Positions 42,751 to 51,394 of a DNA stretch of 64,000 bases are shown one piece after another. Both the position numbers and the translations under genes were made by a program. Below the pieces are notes generated by a model. The model saw nothing but the letters and a program-made list of their open reading frames with translations. It did not search any database and had not been told where the DNA came from. Source of the stretch: DATARH01 sp963712835. Its GTDB lineage: Bacteria > Pseudomonadota > Alphaproteobacteria > ATCC43930 > CGMCC-115725. Within the stretch, counting starts at the first letter, position 1; each line of letters starts with the position of its first letter. The DNA lies in the NCBI GenBank assembly GCA_963712835.1, contig CAVQJJ010000006.1:124001-188000 (forward strand). Direction: 5' to 3'.

Positions 42751-43008
42751 TCAGCCGCCTTCGAGCTTGGGGATGAAGAATACCTCGCTGCCGTCGTGCA
42801 GCTGCTGGAAATAGCCCGGCGCGTCGTGGATTGCGCCGTCAATCGCGACCGTGGTTTCTTCTTCGAGGTGCTCGCCGAGCCCGGGATACATCTTGTCGAG
42901 CGCGCGGATGACGTCACGCAGGGTGCGCGCCTCGATCTCGAACTCACGCCTGCCGCCGGTGTAGCGGCGGCTGAATCCGCTGGTCAGGGAAACCGTCGTC
43001 GTCGGCAT
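42751..43008 (-). CDS. MoaD/ThiS-like beta-grasp protein ending in GG
   Basis: An 85-residue ubiquitin-like fold: strand pair VSLTSGFSRRYTGGRREFEI, helix LRDVIRALDKMYPGLGEHL, then DGAIHDAPGYFQQLHDGSEV and FFIPKLEGG at the C-terminus. The diglycine end is the site where ThiS, MoaD and archaeal SAMPs are adenylated and thiocarboxylated. The DG..(V)FFIPKLEGG ending resembles MoaD/ThiS families. It lies between the Mo-hydroxylase and the amidase candidate genes on the same strand. Confidence 0.75.
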   Translation of the reverse strand: MPTTTVSLTSGFSRRYTGGRREFEIEARTLRDVIRALDKMYPGLGEHLEEETTVAIDGAIHDAPGYFQQLHDGSEVFFIPKLEGG

Positions 43009-43093
43009 CTTGGGTTCCGCACCTTCCGAGACCGAAACGATACCGGCCCCTCACCCGCCAAAGCAAGCGAGGGGCCGGCAAAGGCTTCAGCGC

Positions 43094-45367
43094 TTAGTCC
43101 GCCGCGTGGTCGAGCGCGGCGAGGATTTTCGGCGGCGACATCGGCAGCTCGGTCATCCGGCGGCCGATCGCGTTGGCGATCGCGTTGGCGACCGCCGCCA
43201 TCGGCGGGCAGATATTGACCTCGCCGACGCCCTTCGCGCCGTAGGGGTGCGCCGGGTTGGGCACCTCGACCAGCAGCGCGTCGATCATCGGCAGGTCGCT
43301 CATGACCGGGCAGCGATAGTCGAGGAAGCCGGCGTTATCGAGTTGGCCCCTCTGGTTGTAGATGTACTCTTCGTTGAGCGCCCAGCCGATGCCCTGAACA
43401 ACGCCGCCCTGGATCTGCCCTTCGACATAGGAGGGGTGGATCGCGGTACCGACATCCTGGGCCGCGACAAAACGCAAGATCGTGACCTTGCCGGTTTCGG
43501 GATCGACCTCGACATCGCAGAACTGCGTCGCGAAGCCGGGCGCCTGACCGCCGGCATTGACCGAGGCCGCGGCCGTGATCGGCCCGCCGGTCACCGCCGC
43601 CTTGCCGGCCAGCTCCTTCAGCGACATCGGCTTGAAATCACCGACATTGCTCGATGAAGGCTTGGCACTGCCCTCGTCCCAGACGACGCCGTCGACATCG
43701 ACGTCCCAGATCATCGCGGCGCGCTTGCGCAGCTCGTCGATCGCCTTCTTGGTCGCCTCGATCACCGCCATTCCGGTGGCGAAGGTGACGCGGCTGCCGC
43801 CGGTGACATGGGTGTAGCCGACCGAGGCGGTATCGGCGACGATCGCGCGGACGTTCTCATACGGCACCCCGAAGGTCTCCGCCGCCATCAGCGCCATCGA
43901 CGCGCGCGAGCCGCCGACATCGACGCTGCCGGTGGCGACGAGCACGGTGCCGTCGGCGTTGAGCTGCACGGTCGCGCTCGATTCGCCGCCGCCATTGAAC
44001 CAATAGCCCGAGGCGACGCCGCGGCCCTGGTTCGGGCCGAGCTTCGTCTGATAGGCCGGGTGGTTCTTTACCGCTTCCAGCGTCTCGATATAACCGCCAT
44101 GGCCCAGCTTCGGCCCGTAGATCATCGGCGTTCCGGGCTTCGCGGCGTTCTTGAGGCGCAGCTCGACCGGGTCCATGCCGATCTTCTTGGCGCACATATC
44201 GAGCACGCTTTCGACCGCGAAGGCCGAGATCGGTGAGCCGGGCGCGCGATACGCGGCCGATTTCGGCCGGTTGCACACCACGTCGTAGCCGACCGTGTGC
44301 TGGTTCTCGATCTCGTACGGCGCAAAGGCGCAGAGGCAGCCGTTCATCACCGGCGAGCCGGGGAAAGCGCCGGCCTGGTACCTGAAGATGCCCTGGCCGG
44401 CGGTGATCGTGCCGTCTTTCTTGACGCCGATCTTAACGGTCATCGAGGCGCCCGAGGTCGGTCCGGTGGCTTTGAACACCTCATCGCGGCTCATCGTGAT
44501 CTTGACCGCGCGCCCGGTCTTCTTCGACAGCAGCGCAGCGACCGGCTCGACGTAGACGACGGTCTTGCCACCGAAGCCGCCGCCGATCTCGGCCGGCATC
44601 GCCCGCAGATTGCCGATCGGCATGTCGAGCAGCTTGGCGGTCAATGCGCGGACGACGAAATGCCCTTGGCTCGACGACCAGATCTCGCCCTGGCCGTCGG
44701 CGTCTATCCGAACGCTGCAGGCGTGCGGCTCGATATAGCCCTGATGCACCGCCGCGGTCTTGAAGTCCTTCTCGATCACGACGTCGGCCTCGGCAAAGCC
44801 TTTCGCCATATCGCCGATGGCGAATTCAAGCCGCTTCGAGACGTTCGACGGTTTGGTCGGCGCGGGTTCGACACCGCGGGTGATCATGTCCTCGAAGAGC
44901 AGCGGCGCGTCTTCCTTCATTGCCTCGTCGACATCGATCGCGTGCGGCAGCACCTCGTAATCGATCTCGAGCAGCGCTTCGGCCTCCTCGGCAACCTCCT
45001 TGGAGATCGCGGCGATCGCGGCGACCGCATGGCCGTCATAGAGCGCTTTTTCCTTGGCCATCACATTGCGCGACACATGCCAGAAATTGACCGCGACGCG
45101 TTCGGGGCCGATGTACTCGAACTTGTGTTCCGGGAAATCGGCGCCGGTGATCACCGCCTTGACCCCAGGCAGCGCCTTGGCCTTTTCGGTGTTGATCGAC
45201 TTGATGCGCGCGTGGGCGTGCGGCGAGCGGACGATCTTGCCGTAAAGCGCACCAGGCATCGCCAGGTCGGCCGCGTACATTGCCTTGCCGGTAACCTTCG
45301 GCACGCCATCCGGACGGATCGGCCGGGTTCCCACGAATTTATAACGAGACGGCGCAACATCGTTCAC
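43094..45367 (-). CDS. xanthine dehydrogenase-family molybdopterin-binding large subunit
   Basis: A 757-residue molybdenum hydroxylase subunit. The GTG start at 45367 follows a GAGGAGA ribosome-binding site six bases upstream; the longer frame to 45538 has no coding character. Order of motifs: PKVTGKAMYAADLAMPGALY (start of the a/b domain), EIGGGFGGKTVVYVEPV (Mo-cofactor loop), SAAYRAPGSPISAFAVES, and GVGEVNICPPMAAVANAI near the C-terminus with the catalytic glutamate. Family members oxidise purines, aldehydes or other heterocycles, or CO, and need [2Fe-2S] and FAD partners. No such partner genes lie alongside. The downstream MoaD/ThiS-like gene may relate to cofactor supply (inference). Confidence 0.88.
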   Translation of the reverse strand: MNDVAPSRYKFVGTRPIRPDGVPKVTGKAMYAADLAMPGALYGKIVRSPHAHARIKSINTEKAKALPGVKAVITGADFPEHKFEYIGPERVAVNFWHVSRNVMAKEKALYDGHAVAAIAAISKEVAEEAEALLEIDYEVLPHAIDVDEAMKEDAPLLFEDMITRGVEPAPTKPSNVSKRLEFAIGDMAKGFAEADVVIEKDFKTAAVHQGYIEPHACSVRIDADGQGEIWSSSQGHFVVRALTAKLLDMPIGNLRAMPAEIGGGFGGKTVVYVEPVAALLSKKTGRAVKITMSRDEVFKATGPTSGASMTVKIGVKKDGTITAGQGIFRYQAGAFPGSPVMNGCLCAFAPYEIENQHTVGYDVVCNRPKSAAYRAPGSPISAFAVESVLDMCAKKIGMDPVELRLKNAAKPGTPMIYGPKLGHGGYIETLEAVKNHPAYQTKLGPNQGRGVASGYWFNGGGESSATVQLNADGTVLVATGSVDVGGSRASMALMAAETFGVPYENVRAIVADTASVGYTHVTGGSRVTFATGMAVIEATKKAIDELRKRAAMIWDVDVDGVVWDEGSAKPSSSNVGDFKPMSLKELAGKAAVTGGPITAAASVNAGGQAPGFATQFCDVEVDPETGKVTILRFVAAQDVGTAIHPSYVEGQIQGGVVQGIGWALNEEYIYNQRGQLDNAGFLDYRCPVMSDLPMIDALLVEVPNPAHPYGAKGVGEVNICPPMAAVANAIANAIGRRMTELPMSPPKILAALDHAAD

Positions 45368-45503
45368 GGCGGTATCTCCTCGATCGATCAAACAGTCTGG
45401 AAGAGAGTTTAGCGGTCGCGGGGGGAGAGGACAAACAGAAGTGCCGCTACCTTCTGTCATTCCCCCACGCCAGCGGCGCGCTAGAGCCGTGCAGCGGAGC
45501 GAG

Positions 45504-45551
45504 ACAAAATGCAGGAGCTGCGAGAACATGCGCTCCATGTACGCATTTTGT
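45504..45551. other. long imperfect hairpin between the Mo-hydroxylase and flavoprotein genes
   Basis: ACAAAATGC at 45504-45512 pairs with GCATTTTGT at 45543-45551, and the inner GGAGC pairs with GCTCC, giving a two-part stem. It lies 43 bases past the stop of the acyl-CoA-dehydrogenase-like gene and about 140 bases before the Mo-hydroxylase start on the same strand. There is no T-run, so it is not a clear terminator. Confidence 0.45.
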
Positions 45552-45593
45552 TCTCATATGCAAGAGGGCAATTGCGAAAAATTTTTGCGATTT

Positions 45594-46784
45594 CTAGAAT
45601 GTGAACATCGTCGCGTCGGGTTCGAGGCCAAGGAGAATCCCGCCGACGGTCTCGAAATGCCGCTGCGCCCCCTGCATTTGCTGGGCGATGGTATGAACGT
45701 CGCGGAACCGGCGCTCGAACGGCGCTTCGTTGAAGATCGCCGTGGCGCCGGCCGCGTGGTAAAGCTCATCGACTACTTCGCGCGCCTGTTTGATCGCCCA
45801 GGTCGAGGCGAGGCGGATCGTCGCATTGTGGTCGAGGGTGACCTCGCCGGTCGCCGCGACCTCGTTCCAGATGTCATCGAGCGCGGTCAGCAGGAAGGCG
45901 CGCGCCGAGCGCAGCCGGGCGCTGGCCTGCGCGACCTGCGACTGGATGACGTTGTTGTGGCGCAGCGTCGATTTGGCGCCGCGCGGGGTCTTGTCGGCGG
46001 CGAGCGCGACAAAACTGTCGTAGAAGCCGCGCGCGACGCCGAGCGCCAGGCCGGCGAAGCCCGAGGCGTAGAGGTTGCTGAAGCTGAAGCGGTAGAGCAG
46101 CCCGCCCTGCTTCGCCGGCGCAAGCTGGCGGTCGTGCAGCACGGTGTGGTCGTCGGCGACGAAGAGGTCGGCGACGCTGTATTGGTCGCTGCCGGTGCCG
46201 CGCAGGCCCAGCACTCGCCAGATATCGGTCATCTGCGCCTGCTCTTTCGGGAACAACAGCGTGCGCAGCACCGTGCCGCCGTCGGCTCGGCGGATCGGTT
46301 TGCCGTCGGCGCTCGGCTCGAAAATATGCGCGCCGAACCAGCTCGCGTTGTGGCTGCCGCTGGCGAAGGCCCAGCTGCCGGTGAGTCGCCAGCCACCGGG
46401 CACCTTCTTGACCACGGCATCGCCGCTGGGCGGCCCCCAGGCAACAATGCCGTCATCCGGGCCAAAGATTTCGCGCGCCACGACGGGATCGAGAAACGCC
46501 GCAGCGGCGCCGCAGCCATTGCCCTGACCGACGCACCACGCGGTGCTGGCGTCGAAATAGGCGATCTCGCCCATGGTCTCGGCGAATTCCATTGGGGTCA
46601 CTTCGCCGCCGCCCAATTCGCGCGGCTGCAGCAAGCGGAACAGCCCGGCCTCGGCGAGCGCCAGGGTCAGCGAGCGCGGCAGCTCGCGCAGCCGCTCGAC
46701 CTCGTCGCCCGCGGCCGCGATCGTCGGCCCGAGAGTGCGCGCCCGCGCCACCCAATCGATGCGCTCTTGACCCAGACCATCCAT
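45594..46784 (-). CDS. acyl-CoA dehydrogenase-fold flavin enzyme
   Basis: A 396-residue protein with the acyl-CoA dehydrogenase fold. LAEAGLFRLLQPRELGGGEV in the first domain, FASGSHNASWFGAHIFEP in the middle, RVLGLRGTGSDQYSVADLFV (substrate/flavin loop) and the C-terminal helix set ending LYHAAGATAIFNEAPFERRF are typical of members related to DszC and HpaA-like flavin monooxygenases, rather than beta-oxidation dehydrogenases. It would use FMNH2 or FAD from a separate reductase. No reductase is adjacent. The VOC gene diverges 133 bases away. Confidence 0.8.
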   Translation of the reverse strand: MDGLGQERIDWVARARTLGPTIAAAGDEVERLRELPRSLTLALAEAGLFRLLQPRELGGGEVTPMEFAETMGEIAYFDASTAWCVGQGNGCGAAAAFLDPVVAREIFGPDDGIVAWGPPSGDAVVKKVPGGWRLTGSWAFASGSHNASWFGAHIFEPSADGKPIRRADGGTVLRTLLFPKEQAQMTDIWRVLGLRGTGSDQYSVADLFVADDHTVLHDRQLAPAKQGGLLYRFSFSNLYASGFAGLALGVARGFYDSFVALAADKTPRGAKSTLRHNNVIQSQVAQASARLRSARAFLLTALDDIWNEVAATGEVTLDHNATIRLASTWAIKQAREVVDELYHAAGATAIFNEAPFERRFRDVHTIAQQMQGAQRHFETVGGILLGLEPDATMFTF

Positions 46785-46916
46785 GCCGCCGGCTCCTCAC
46801 CAAAGCGCGTCGGTCTAGGGTATCGCAACGCGGCGTGCAATGGCACGACCGCGCGGCGAATCTCGACCGCGGCGGCGGATCGGCGCTAGATTGGGCAAAA
46901 CTCGCCGGAGGGACCC

Positions 46917-47891
46917 ATGGCAGACGCCGCACTCGGTTATGACCGCGAAGCCGAAGACCTCGGCAATATCGTCGGCCTCGAACACGTCAATTTGCAGGTG
47001 CCCGACCAGCAGCGGGCCACCGCGTTCTACATCATGGGGCTCGGCCTGACGCGCGACCCCTACATGAATACGGGGCTCGCGAACATGTGGGTCAATGTCG
47101 GCAAGAGCCAATTTCACCTGCCGACCGGCGAGCCATGGGTGCTGCGCGGCGCGATCGGCCTGGTGACGCCCGACCGCGCGGCACTGCTGCGGCGGCTCGA
47201 CAATGTCGGGAAAATGCTGGCCGGCACGCAGTTCGAGGTGCGCGAGACCAATGATTGCGTCGCGGTGACCTGCCCCTGGGGCAACCGCTTCAACATGCAT
47301 TCGCCGGACGAGAGTCGCTTCGGCGCGGTCAGCCTCGGCATGCCCTATCTCGAATTCGACGTGCCGATGGGCACCGCGAAAGGCATCGCCAAGTTCTACA
47401 AGAAGATTTTCGACGCCAGGACTTGCGTCGAGGGCAAGGGCGCGGAGCGCGTCGCGCGGGTCTGCGTCGGCCACAATCAGGAACTGCGCTTCCGCCAGCG
47501 AAAGGGCGAGCCCGCCGACTATGACGGCCACCACATTCAGGTCTATGTGCAGAACTTCTCCGGGCCGTACCGGGAGCTGATGAAGCGCGAGGTGCTGACC
47601 GAGGAATCCAACGCCTACCAGTACCGCTTCGAGCACATCGTCGATATCGACACCAACAAAACGCTGTTCGAGATCGAGCACGAGGTGCGCAGCATGACGC
47701 ACCCGCTCTACGCGCGGCCGCTGGTCAACCGCAACCCGATGCAGTCGCAGCAAAGCTACGCGATGGACGGCGACGAGTGGAACTGGCACACGCGGGTCGG
47801 CAACCCGCGTTTGCCGGTGCCGGAATTCACCCATGCGCGGGCACAGGCGCTGAAAGACCGCCGCGCGGCGCGCATGGCGCGGGGGATGTAG
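46917..47891 (+). CDS. VOC (glyoxalase/extradiol dioxygenase superfamily) protein
   Basis: A 324-residue protein with two vicinal-oxygen-chelate modules. The first begins IVGLEHVNLQVPDQQRATAF and includes MWVNVGKSQFHLP. The second begins GMPYLEFDVPMGTAKGIAKF and contains YDGHHIQVYVQNF, with candidate metal-binding histidines. The last 80 residues are basic and extended (GDEWNWHTRVGNPRLPVPEF). It may be a dioxygenase or an isomerase; the activity cannot be fixed. The start at 46917 follows CGGAGGGACC. Confidence 0.75.
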   Translation: MADAALGYDREAEDLGNIVGLEHVNLQVPDQQRATAFYIMGLGLTRDPYMNTGLANMWVNVGKSQFHLPTGEPWVLRGAIGLVTPDRAALLRRLDNVGKMLAGTQFEVRETNDCVAVTCPWGNRFNMHSPDESRFGAVSLGMPYLEFDVPMGTAKGIAKFYKKIFDARTCVEGKGAERVARVCVGHNQELRFRQRKGEPADYDGHHIQVYVQNFSGPYRELMKREVLTEESNAYQYRFEHIVDIDTNKTLFEIEHEVRSMTHPLYARPLVNRNPMQSQQSYAMDGDEWNWHTRVGNPRLPVPEFTHARAQALKDRRAARMARGM

Positions 47892-47896
47892 CTTTC

Positions 47897-47974
47897 GTCT
47901 TTCCCACGAAAGCGGGAGCCCAGGGCAAGCGGATTGCCGCCCGCCCCTGGGCCCCTGCTTGCGCAGGGAAAACG
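47897..47974. repeat. dispersed palindromic repeat, family B (copy 2)
   Basis: CGAAAGCGGGAGCCCAGGGC on the left is matched by GCCCCTGCTTGCGCAGGGAA on the right with a central GGATTGCCGCCCGCCCCTGG. This is the arrangement of the copy at 8751-8816. It lies between two convergent genes. Confidence 0.6.
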
Positions 47975-47981
47975 ATAAAAG

Positions 47982-48356
47982 CTAGTCCGGCGTGCGGGTG
48001 GATTGCCAGGCGACCATCTGCCATTTGCCGCCTTTGTTGGCGTAAACATCGGTGAAGCGGACGCCGAAGCTGTTGGGCCGGCCGCCGGAATTGACGCTGA
48101 TCTTGCACTCGCCGGTCAGCACCACCGTGTCGCCGAGGTCCTGCGCCTTGACGTTCGACGGCGCCACCGAGGTGTAGACGGTCGACCCCGATTCCATATT
48201 GCCGATCAGGCTCTGCTTGGTGTCGAGCCGGGCCGAGGAATGGGTGTAGACGAGGTCGTCGGAGATGATCTCGTTGAGTGTCCGGATGTCCTTCTCGGCC
48301 ATCGCGGTCATCCGCTTGCGGTCGAGGTCGATGATCATCTGTCCGTTGCCTGCCAT
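47982..48356 (-). CDS. nuclear transport factor 2-like protein (DUF4440/SnoaL type)
   Basis: A 124-residue cone-shaped fold: MIIDLDRKRMTAMAEKDIRT helix, then DDLVYTHSSARLDTKQSLIG, ECKISVNSGG and the C-terminal YANKGGKWQMVAWQSTRTPD, where the last strand is characteristic. Such proteins are isomerases, dehydratases or small-molecule binders. The upstream quinone oxidoreductase gene ends 26 bases before its start on the same strand. Confidence 0.8.
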   Translation of the reverse strand: MAGNGQMIIDLDRKRMTAMAEKDIRTLNEIISDDLVYTHSSARLDTKQSLIGNMESGSTVYTSVAPSNVKAQDLGDTVVLTGECKISVNSGGRPNSFGVRFTDVYANKGGKWQMVAWQSTRTPD

Positions 48357-48382
48357 GTGTCTCTCCTTGCGATTTCGTAGGC

Positions 48383-49312
48383 CTATGGTACTTCCAGCAC
48401 CAGCTTGCCTTGTAGGTGGCGTCCTTCGCTGACGCGGTGCGCCTCGGCCGCCTGGCTGAGCTTATAGCGGGTGATCGCCGGCGGCCAGACCGCGCCCGCC
48501 GCGAGTAGCTCGGCCATGCGGTCGAGATGCGCGCGGTCGCGGTCGACTTTGGGCCGCAGCACCTGCACGTCGTCGCGGCTCGGCTTGAACCCAGCGGGCG
48601 CGGCGGCAATCCACACGAGGCGCCCGCCGGGCTTCAGCACGTCGTGGGAGCGCACCTGCACCTCGCCGCCGACCGTGTCGAACACCACGTCGCAGACGCG
48701 GCCGAGCGTGGTGAAGTCTTCCTTCTGGTAATCGATGATCCGGTCAGCCCCGAGCTTCTTGACGTAATCGTGATTCCTGGCGCTGGCGGTGGTAATGACG
48801 TGCGCGCCGATATGCTTGGCGAGCTGGATCGCGAAGCCGGCCACCCCGCCGGCGCCGCCCTGGATCAGCACCGTTTCGCCCTTCTTGAGCTTCGCGGTGT
48901 CTTCGAGCGCCCACAGTGCCGTCAGGCTGGTGAGCGCCATCGCCGCCGCCTCGGCGGGGCTCAATTTCGCCGGCTTCTTGGCGATGATCGCCGCCTTGAT
49001 CGCGATCTTCTCGGCATAGGCCCCCTCGGTGCCGGGAATGGTCACGCCGACCACCTCGTCGCCGATATTGAGGTCGGCACCGGGCCCGACCGCGCTCACC
49101 ACGCCAGAGAAATCGCGGCCGAGGATGTGCGGGAATTTGAGATTGCCGGCGGCGTAATGGCTGCCGCCGAGCCGCATTTTGTAGTCCGCCGCATTGATGC
49201 TGGCGGCGCGAATATCGACGACGACATCGCCCGGCCCGGCGACCGGGTCCGGCGCATCGCCATAGACGAGCTTGTCGATCCCGCCATGTCCCGTCAGCAA
49301 CACCGCCTTCAT
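48383..49312 (-). CDS. NADP-dependent quinone oxidoreductase (MDR superfamily)
   Basis: A 309-residue medium-chain dehydrogenase/reductase of the zeta-crystallin/quinone-reductase type. The start at 49312 (MKAVLLTGHGGIDKLVYGDA) fits the family; the longer frame adds 13 basic residues. Conserved stretches are GRDFSGVVSAVGPGADLNIG, VLIQGGAGGVAGFAIQLAKH (nucleotide-binding GGAGGV) and the C-terminal GKLVLEVP. Metal-ligand cysteines of zinc-type alcohol dehydrogenases are absent. It likely reduces quinones or enones with NADPH. Confidence 0.85.
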   Translation of the reverse strand: MKAVLLTGHGGIDKLVYGDAPDPVAGPGDVVVDIRAASINAADYKMRLGGSHYAAGNLKFPHILGRDFSGVVSAVGPGADLNIGDEVVGVTIPGTEGAYAEKIAIKAAIIAKKPAKLSPAEAAAMALTSLTALWALEDTAKLKKGETVLIQGGAGGVAGFAIQLAKHIGAHVITTASARNHDYVKKLGADRIIDYQKEDFTTLGRVCDVVFDTVGGEVQVRSHDVLKPGGRLVWIAAAPAGFKPSRDDVQVLRPKVDRDRAHLDRMAELLAAGAVWPPAITRYKLSQAAEAHRVSEGRHLQGKLVLEVP

Positions 49313-49499
49313 TCGCGTCCTCCGCCTGCGTCCTGTCGCGAGCTTATACAAAAGGACGCTTTACCGCGAATGATGCAAAAGACGCGCCGAGGAGGCGAAG
49401 GCAACCAATTCCGCTCACCACCCCGGCGCAGGTGTTTAGTCCCGGAAGATTGGCATGACAGCGCTCGTTTGGTGCAACTGTGAGCTTCTTGAAGGAGCG

Positions 49500-49864
49500 C
49501 CTTGCATGGAGAACGATTGGGAAGAAGCGCTGTGTGTCGAGCTGCGGTGCCGGCTGAACCTGCCGCTCGACGACATCGTCGAAGCGATGCACCGCTGCCG
49601 CCGCTTTCGGGAAAACCGAGCGAGTATGTCTGCGGCGGCCGTTATTTTCAGAGCATCGAAATCCCCGAGGGCACGCGGCTGACCAATGCCGTCGCCGATC
49701 TGGTCGGCGATGACCTACTGAGGTACGCCTCCGGTGATCCCCACGGCCGAAGCCACTTCCCGGAGTCCGCCGGCATCGCGACTGGCTGGGATATGCCGGA
49801 AACCCGCAAGCGCAAGTTGCTTTGGGACGACGCCCTACGGTTTTACGCCCGCGCCGCGGTTTAA
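49500..49864 (+). pseudogene. scar: transposase-like fragment joined to an amidohydrolase C-terminus
   Basis: The first 100 bases, from the ATG at 49506, read ENDWEEALCVELRCRLNLPL then DDIVEAMHRC, which resembles the N-terminal helix-turn-helix lead of IS481-type transposases (EEA..V...R..LPLDD). After a one-base shift at about 49610 the sense becomes GKPSEYVCGGRYFQSIEIPE, ASGDPHGRSHFPESA and RKRKLLWDDALRFYARAAV, the C-terminal third of an amidohydrolase_2 enzyme. Both parts are truncated, so nothing here is active. The IS assignment is tentative; the amidohydrolase end is clear. Confidence 0.6.
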
Positions 49865-50111
49865 GGCGTTCCGAATGGCATTTTTAGTACCGCGCTTATG
49901 GTGGCGACGGCAACTTCACTCGAAGACCCGGACTAGGACTGGATGGCTAGATCGCACCGCCGGCGGTCATCTGATTCGCTCATCAACAACCGAATACTCG
50001 TTGTCTGCTTCTTGAAGACTGGCGGTTTTCCTGCGAACCTGGGCACGACTGTTTTTCTATTATCCCCCGTGGCATAGCTGAAAGCGTTCGATCATAAGAG
50101 GGAGACGCCGA

Positions 50112-51347
50112 TTGGTTGCGCTTGACTTGGTTGTCCAACGTTCGAGGCGAACCCGCGGCCGAGTGCTTATGGTGACCGAAGCCCTGGCGCGCGGGGGCGC
50201 CGAACGGCAGATGCTCGCTCTCACGCGGGGCTTGCTCGATCGAGATTACGCGGTTGGCGTGGTGGAACTCGTTAGCACCGTGCCGGGGCAAGCGGACTTC
50301 ATCGATGAATTTTCCGCCCATGGCATCGCGCCGTTACGCGCGATCGACTTTTCGCGCTCGGAACAGGACGAGCGCCCTGGCCCGGCGGTCATGAGTTTAT
50401 ATGAATATTCCGAAATTTTGCCGCGACCGCTTGAGCGCATTTGCGCGGGTCTGAAGACCGTGATGCGGGAGTTCGACCCAACGGTCATTTATTGCTGGTC
50501 AAACTCCGCGAACCTCATTGGCGGTGCGATCGGAACTCAAAAGCACGTTCCCCGAATAATTTTGGGACAACGCACGTTCCCACCTCCTTTTTGGGGCGGA
50601 GTCGCCATTGCCGACCTCTACAGGCAGGCGTACAGGAGCCTTTTGCGCGAACCCAACATGGTTATGGTCAACATCAGCACGGCCAGTGCGGACGCGTACT
50701 CGAAATGGCTCGGAACCGGTCAAACGATCAAAGTGATCCGCAACGGAGTTGATCCGACGGGCATGCACGACAACTGGAAGGGAACGGAGTTCCGCCGACA
50801 ATTGGGAATTGGCGACGCCCCTGTTGTCGGCACGGTGATGCGGTTCGCGCCGGAAAAGGACCCGGTTCTTTGGGTGCGGACTGCTGCGATTATTGGCGCG
50901 GCGCGGCCCGATGTGCACTTCATCCTCAACGGGTATGGCCATGGCGATGTTGCGACACAGCTGCGCGCCTTGAGCGACGAACTGGGGCTGGAGAATCGCC
51001 TGCATATGCCCGCGGCGGTCACTGAGGTCGGGTCGGTTTACAACGCGCTGACGGCTTTTCTGCTGACATCACGAACTGATGCGACGCCCAATGCCTTGCT
51101 GGAGGCCCAGGCCTGTGGCGTCCCCGTCATCGCTCCGGCCATAGGTGGTATTGGGGAAACGATGCTCGACAAGGTTACCGGCGCGGTCGTCCGCGTCCGT
51201 TCGGCCGAGGCGCTCGCTGCGGCCGTGCTGGCTGTCTTGAGTGATCCATTGTGGCAGCGGCGCGCAAAAGCCTGGGGACCCAAATTCGTCGCCGACCGTT
51301 TCGGGGTCGAACGTATGATCGACGAGACAACCGCCATCTGGGAGTGA
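50112..51347 (+). CDS. GT4-family glycosyltransferase
   Basis: A 411-residue GT-B glycosyltransferase, starting at TTG after GGGAGACG. The N-terminal domain shows VLMVTEALARGGAERQML, the usual acceptor-side GGAE motif of GT4 enzymes. The C-terminal donor-binding domain has VVGTVMRFAPEKDPVLWV, VHFILNGYGHGDV and TDATPNALLEAQACGVPVIA (the EX7E-like segment with Glu). These transferases use nucleotide sugars for surface-polysaccharide or glycolipid assembly. It is isolated from the glycan-modification locus by about 9 kb. Confidence 0.85.
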   Translation: MVALDLVVQRSRRTRGRVLMVTEALARGGAERQMLALTRGLLDRDYAVGVVELVSTVPGQADFIDEFSAHGIAPLRAIDFSRSEQDERPGPAVMSLYEYSEILPRPLERICAGLKTVMREFDPTVIYCWSNSANLIGGAIGTQKHVPRIILGQRTFPPPFWGGVAIADLYRQAYRSLLREPNMVMVNISTASADAYSKWLGTGQTIKVIRNGVDPTGMHDNWKGTEFRRQLGIGDAPVVGTVMRFAPEKDPVLWVRTAAIIGAARPDVHFILNGYGHGDVATQLRALSDELGLENRLHMPAAVTEVGSVYNALTAFLLTSRTDATPNALLEAQACGVPVIAPAIGGIGETMLDKVTGAVVRVRSAEALAAAVLAVLSDPLWQRRAKAWGPKFVADRFGVERMIDETTAIWE

Positions 51348-51394
51348 GACCGACGCGTCATCCAGCGCGTCGGATTTAGCCTGACTGGCGGCAA

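Noticed and set aside
42214..43218. A 334-codon plus-strand frame
   Set aside because: It is antisense to the amidase candidate and the MoaD/ThiS-like gene, both of which have family motifs.
45368..45538. Extension of the Mo-hydroxylase gene to an ATG at 45538
   Set aside because: The extra residues have no family match and a GAGGAGA site lies directly before the GTG at 45367.
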